Shown here piece by piece: positions 20,653-21,803 of a DNA stretch of 21,803 nucleotides (its first letter is position 1; every line of letters begins with the position of its first letter). Made by a program: the position numbers and the translations under genes. A model generated the notes under the pieces. That model worked only from the letters and a program-made list of their open reading frames with translations, searched no databases and had not been told where the DNA came from. Where the stretch lies: NCBI GenBank assembly GCA_026992595.1, contig JALWZW010000023.1, forward strand, positions 1 through 21,803, written 5' to 3'. This DNA is from Microcaldota archaeon. GTDB lineage: Archaea; Micrarchaeota; Micrarchaeia; Anstonellales; Bilamarchaeaceae.

Positions 20653-21803
20653 ATGCGCGTCTATGTGGAAACCTACGGCTGCACCTTAAATCAGGCAGAC
20701 AGCGATGTTATAAAGGCGCTTTTGAAAAATAAGCATAAGTTGGTGGAGAGCGAAGATGAAAGCGATTTGGTTATAATAAATACCTGCACCGTGAAAGGCG
20801 CAACAGAAAACAAAATCCTTTCACGCATTAAAAAAACCAGGAAAAAGTTGGTGGTTGCGGGTTGCATGGCGGCGCAGGCAGAGCGTGTGCGCAGGTACAC
20901 TTCTGCCCCCATTGTTGCGCCGGGTGCGCTTGCTTATTTGGAACGCGCTATTGAGGACGCGGAAAAAGGGGTGCCTTCTATTTATGCTGCAAAGGAAGAT
21001 AAAAGCACCCTCCCCCGCGTCTTCACCTTTCCCATTATGCGCATTCCTATTAATGATGGCTGTCTATCTGCGTGCTATTTTTGCCAAACCAAACTGGCAA
21101 GGCCCAAATTAATGAGCTATCCTCCCCGCACTGTGGTTAATTGGATAAAAGAAGCGGTGGAAAAAGGGGCAAGGGAGATACAGCTTACGAGCATGGACGC
21201 AGGCGCTTATGGAAGGGATATAGGCACCAACTTAACAGCGCTTTTAAAAAGCATTGCAGATGAGGAAAGCAATGCGCTGCGCTCCTCCAAATTTAGGATA
21301 AGAGTAGGTATGCTTAATCCTCAGCATGCTTTGCATCTTCTGGATGACCTTATTGAGGTGCTTAAAAGCGAGCGGTTTTATGCGTTTTTGCATGTGCCGG
21401 TGCAGACAGGGAGCGAGAAGGTGTGCAGGGAGATGAACAGAGGGCACAGCGTGGCTGATTTTGAAGAGATTGTGGCGCGCGTGAGGAAGGAGATGCCTCT
21501 TGCCACCATTGCCACCGACATCATCGTTGGCTATCCTACTGAAAGCGAGGCGGATTATGAAGAGACGCTGGCGCTCCTCAAACGCACCACCCCTGATGTG
21601 GTCAATCTCTCTAAGTTTAGCCCTCGCCCTGGAACGCGTGCTAAAGCGCTGAAGCAACTTCCCAGCGAGGTGATCAAAGAGAGGAGCAGGGAGGCATCTC
21701 TGCTCATTAGGGAGATTCACCGTAAAAGGCGCTCTTTGCATGTAGGCAGGGTGGAGGAAGTGCTTATTACTGAGGAAGGAAAGGGGCGGGATAAGTATTA
21801 TAA
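20653..21803 (+). CDS. tRNA N6-threonylcarbamoyladenosine methylthiotransferase, radical SAM (3'-truncated by window edge)
   Basis: Predicted to convert t6A37 to ms2t6A37 in tRNAs reading ANN codons; archaeal e-MtaB/CDKAL1-like form. The frame stays open from the ATG at 20653 to the window end (383 complete codons). The N-terminal methylthiotransferase domain has C10 (VETYGCTLNQAD), C45 (INTCTVKGATENK) and C71 (VAGCM), ligands of the second Fe-S cluster. The radical SAM motif CxxxCxxC is at C137, C141 and C144 (GCLSACYFCQTKLARP). Later segments LHVPVQTGSEKVCREMNRGHSV and TDIIVGYPTESEADYEETL are family-typical. A TRAM domain begins near residue 365 and runs out of the window, so only a few dozen residues are missing. 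It abuts the secY stop codon. The t6A-specific form is favoured over MiaB by this layout and archaeal origin. Confidence 0.92.
   Translation, partial: MRVYVETYGCTLNQADSDVIKALLKNKHKLVESEDESDLVIINTCTVKGATENKILSRIKKTRKKLVVAGCMAAQAERVRRYTSAPIVAPGALAYLERAIEDAEKGVPSIYAAKEDKSTLPRVFTFPIMRIPINDGCLSACYFCQTKLARPKLMSYPPRTVVNWIKEAVEKGAREIQLTSMDAGAYGRDIGTNLTALLKSIADEESNALRSSKFRIRVGMLNPQHALHLLDDLIEVLKSERFYAFLHVPVQTGSEKVCREMNRGHSVADFEEIVARVRKEMPLATIATDIIVGYPTESEADYEETLALLKRTTPDVVNLSKFSPRPGTRAKALKQLPSEVIKERSREASLLIREIHRKRRSLHVGRVEEVLITEEGKGRDKYY

Overview
The window is archaeal. It carries archaeal/eukaryotic-type ribosomal proteins (S4e, L32e, L19e, L24/L26e), an archaeal-type aspartyl-tRNA synthetase, FtsY and SecY of archaeal form, TATA boxes about 25 nt ahead of genes that look leaderless, and GGTG/GGAGGTGAT Shine-Dalgarno motifs inside operons. 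Coding density is very high: genes overlap by 1-4 nt and the largest gap is about 130 nt. The single-purpose compact genes and the large cluster of unrecognised membrane proteins suggest a DPANN-type archaeon, but that placement is an inference and I cannot name the lineage.

Layout. (1) Positions 1-614: 3' part of ftsY (SRP receptor GTPase). (2) 648-2321: an orphan 557-residue protein with central membrane segments and several cysteines, apparently leaderless. (3) 9868 back to 2354, minus strand: six consecutive, tightly overlapping genes for polytopic membrane proteins (called A to F here in transcription order). They are paralogous by eye. Most share an N-terminal membrane hairpin with an AKxELYE-like motif, all share a central PxGIxLRxFPPTRxxG-like motif, and five share a C-terminal tail ending in a basic residue one or two positions before the last Ile. 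No ATPase or other diagnostic partner lies in the window. This is the part most likely to be an undescribed system; a membrane-embedded secretion, uptake or surface machine is one possibility. (4) 9923-12611, plus strand: aspS, surE and a short-chain dehydrogenase, divergent from the membrane operon across a 54-nt symmetrical promoter region. (5) 12612-12739: a promoter and a strong 5'-leader hairpin capped by a C(UACG)G tetraloop, ending next to the S17 ribosome binding site. (6) 12740-19175: ribosomal protein operon S17-L14-L24-S4e-L5-S14-S8-L6-L32e-L19e-L18-S5-L30-L15, then secY (19180-20652) and a tRNA methylthiotransferase that runs off the window end.

The ribosomal operon follows the conserved archaeal order but begins at S17. 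The genes usually upstream (L22, S3, L29 and others) are absent here, and adk does not follow secY. L24 carries an unusual C-terminal tail of about 120 residues, nearly all Lys/Glu/Arg/Gly/Ala. FtsY and SecY, both parts of the co-translational membrane insertion route, flank the membrane-protein cluster, though this may be coincidence. No gene-free stretch exceeds 300 bases. I saw no tRNA or rRNA gene, no CRISPR array and no insertion sequence.
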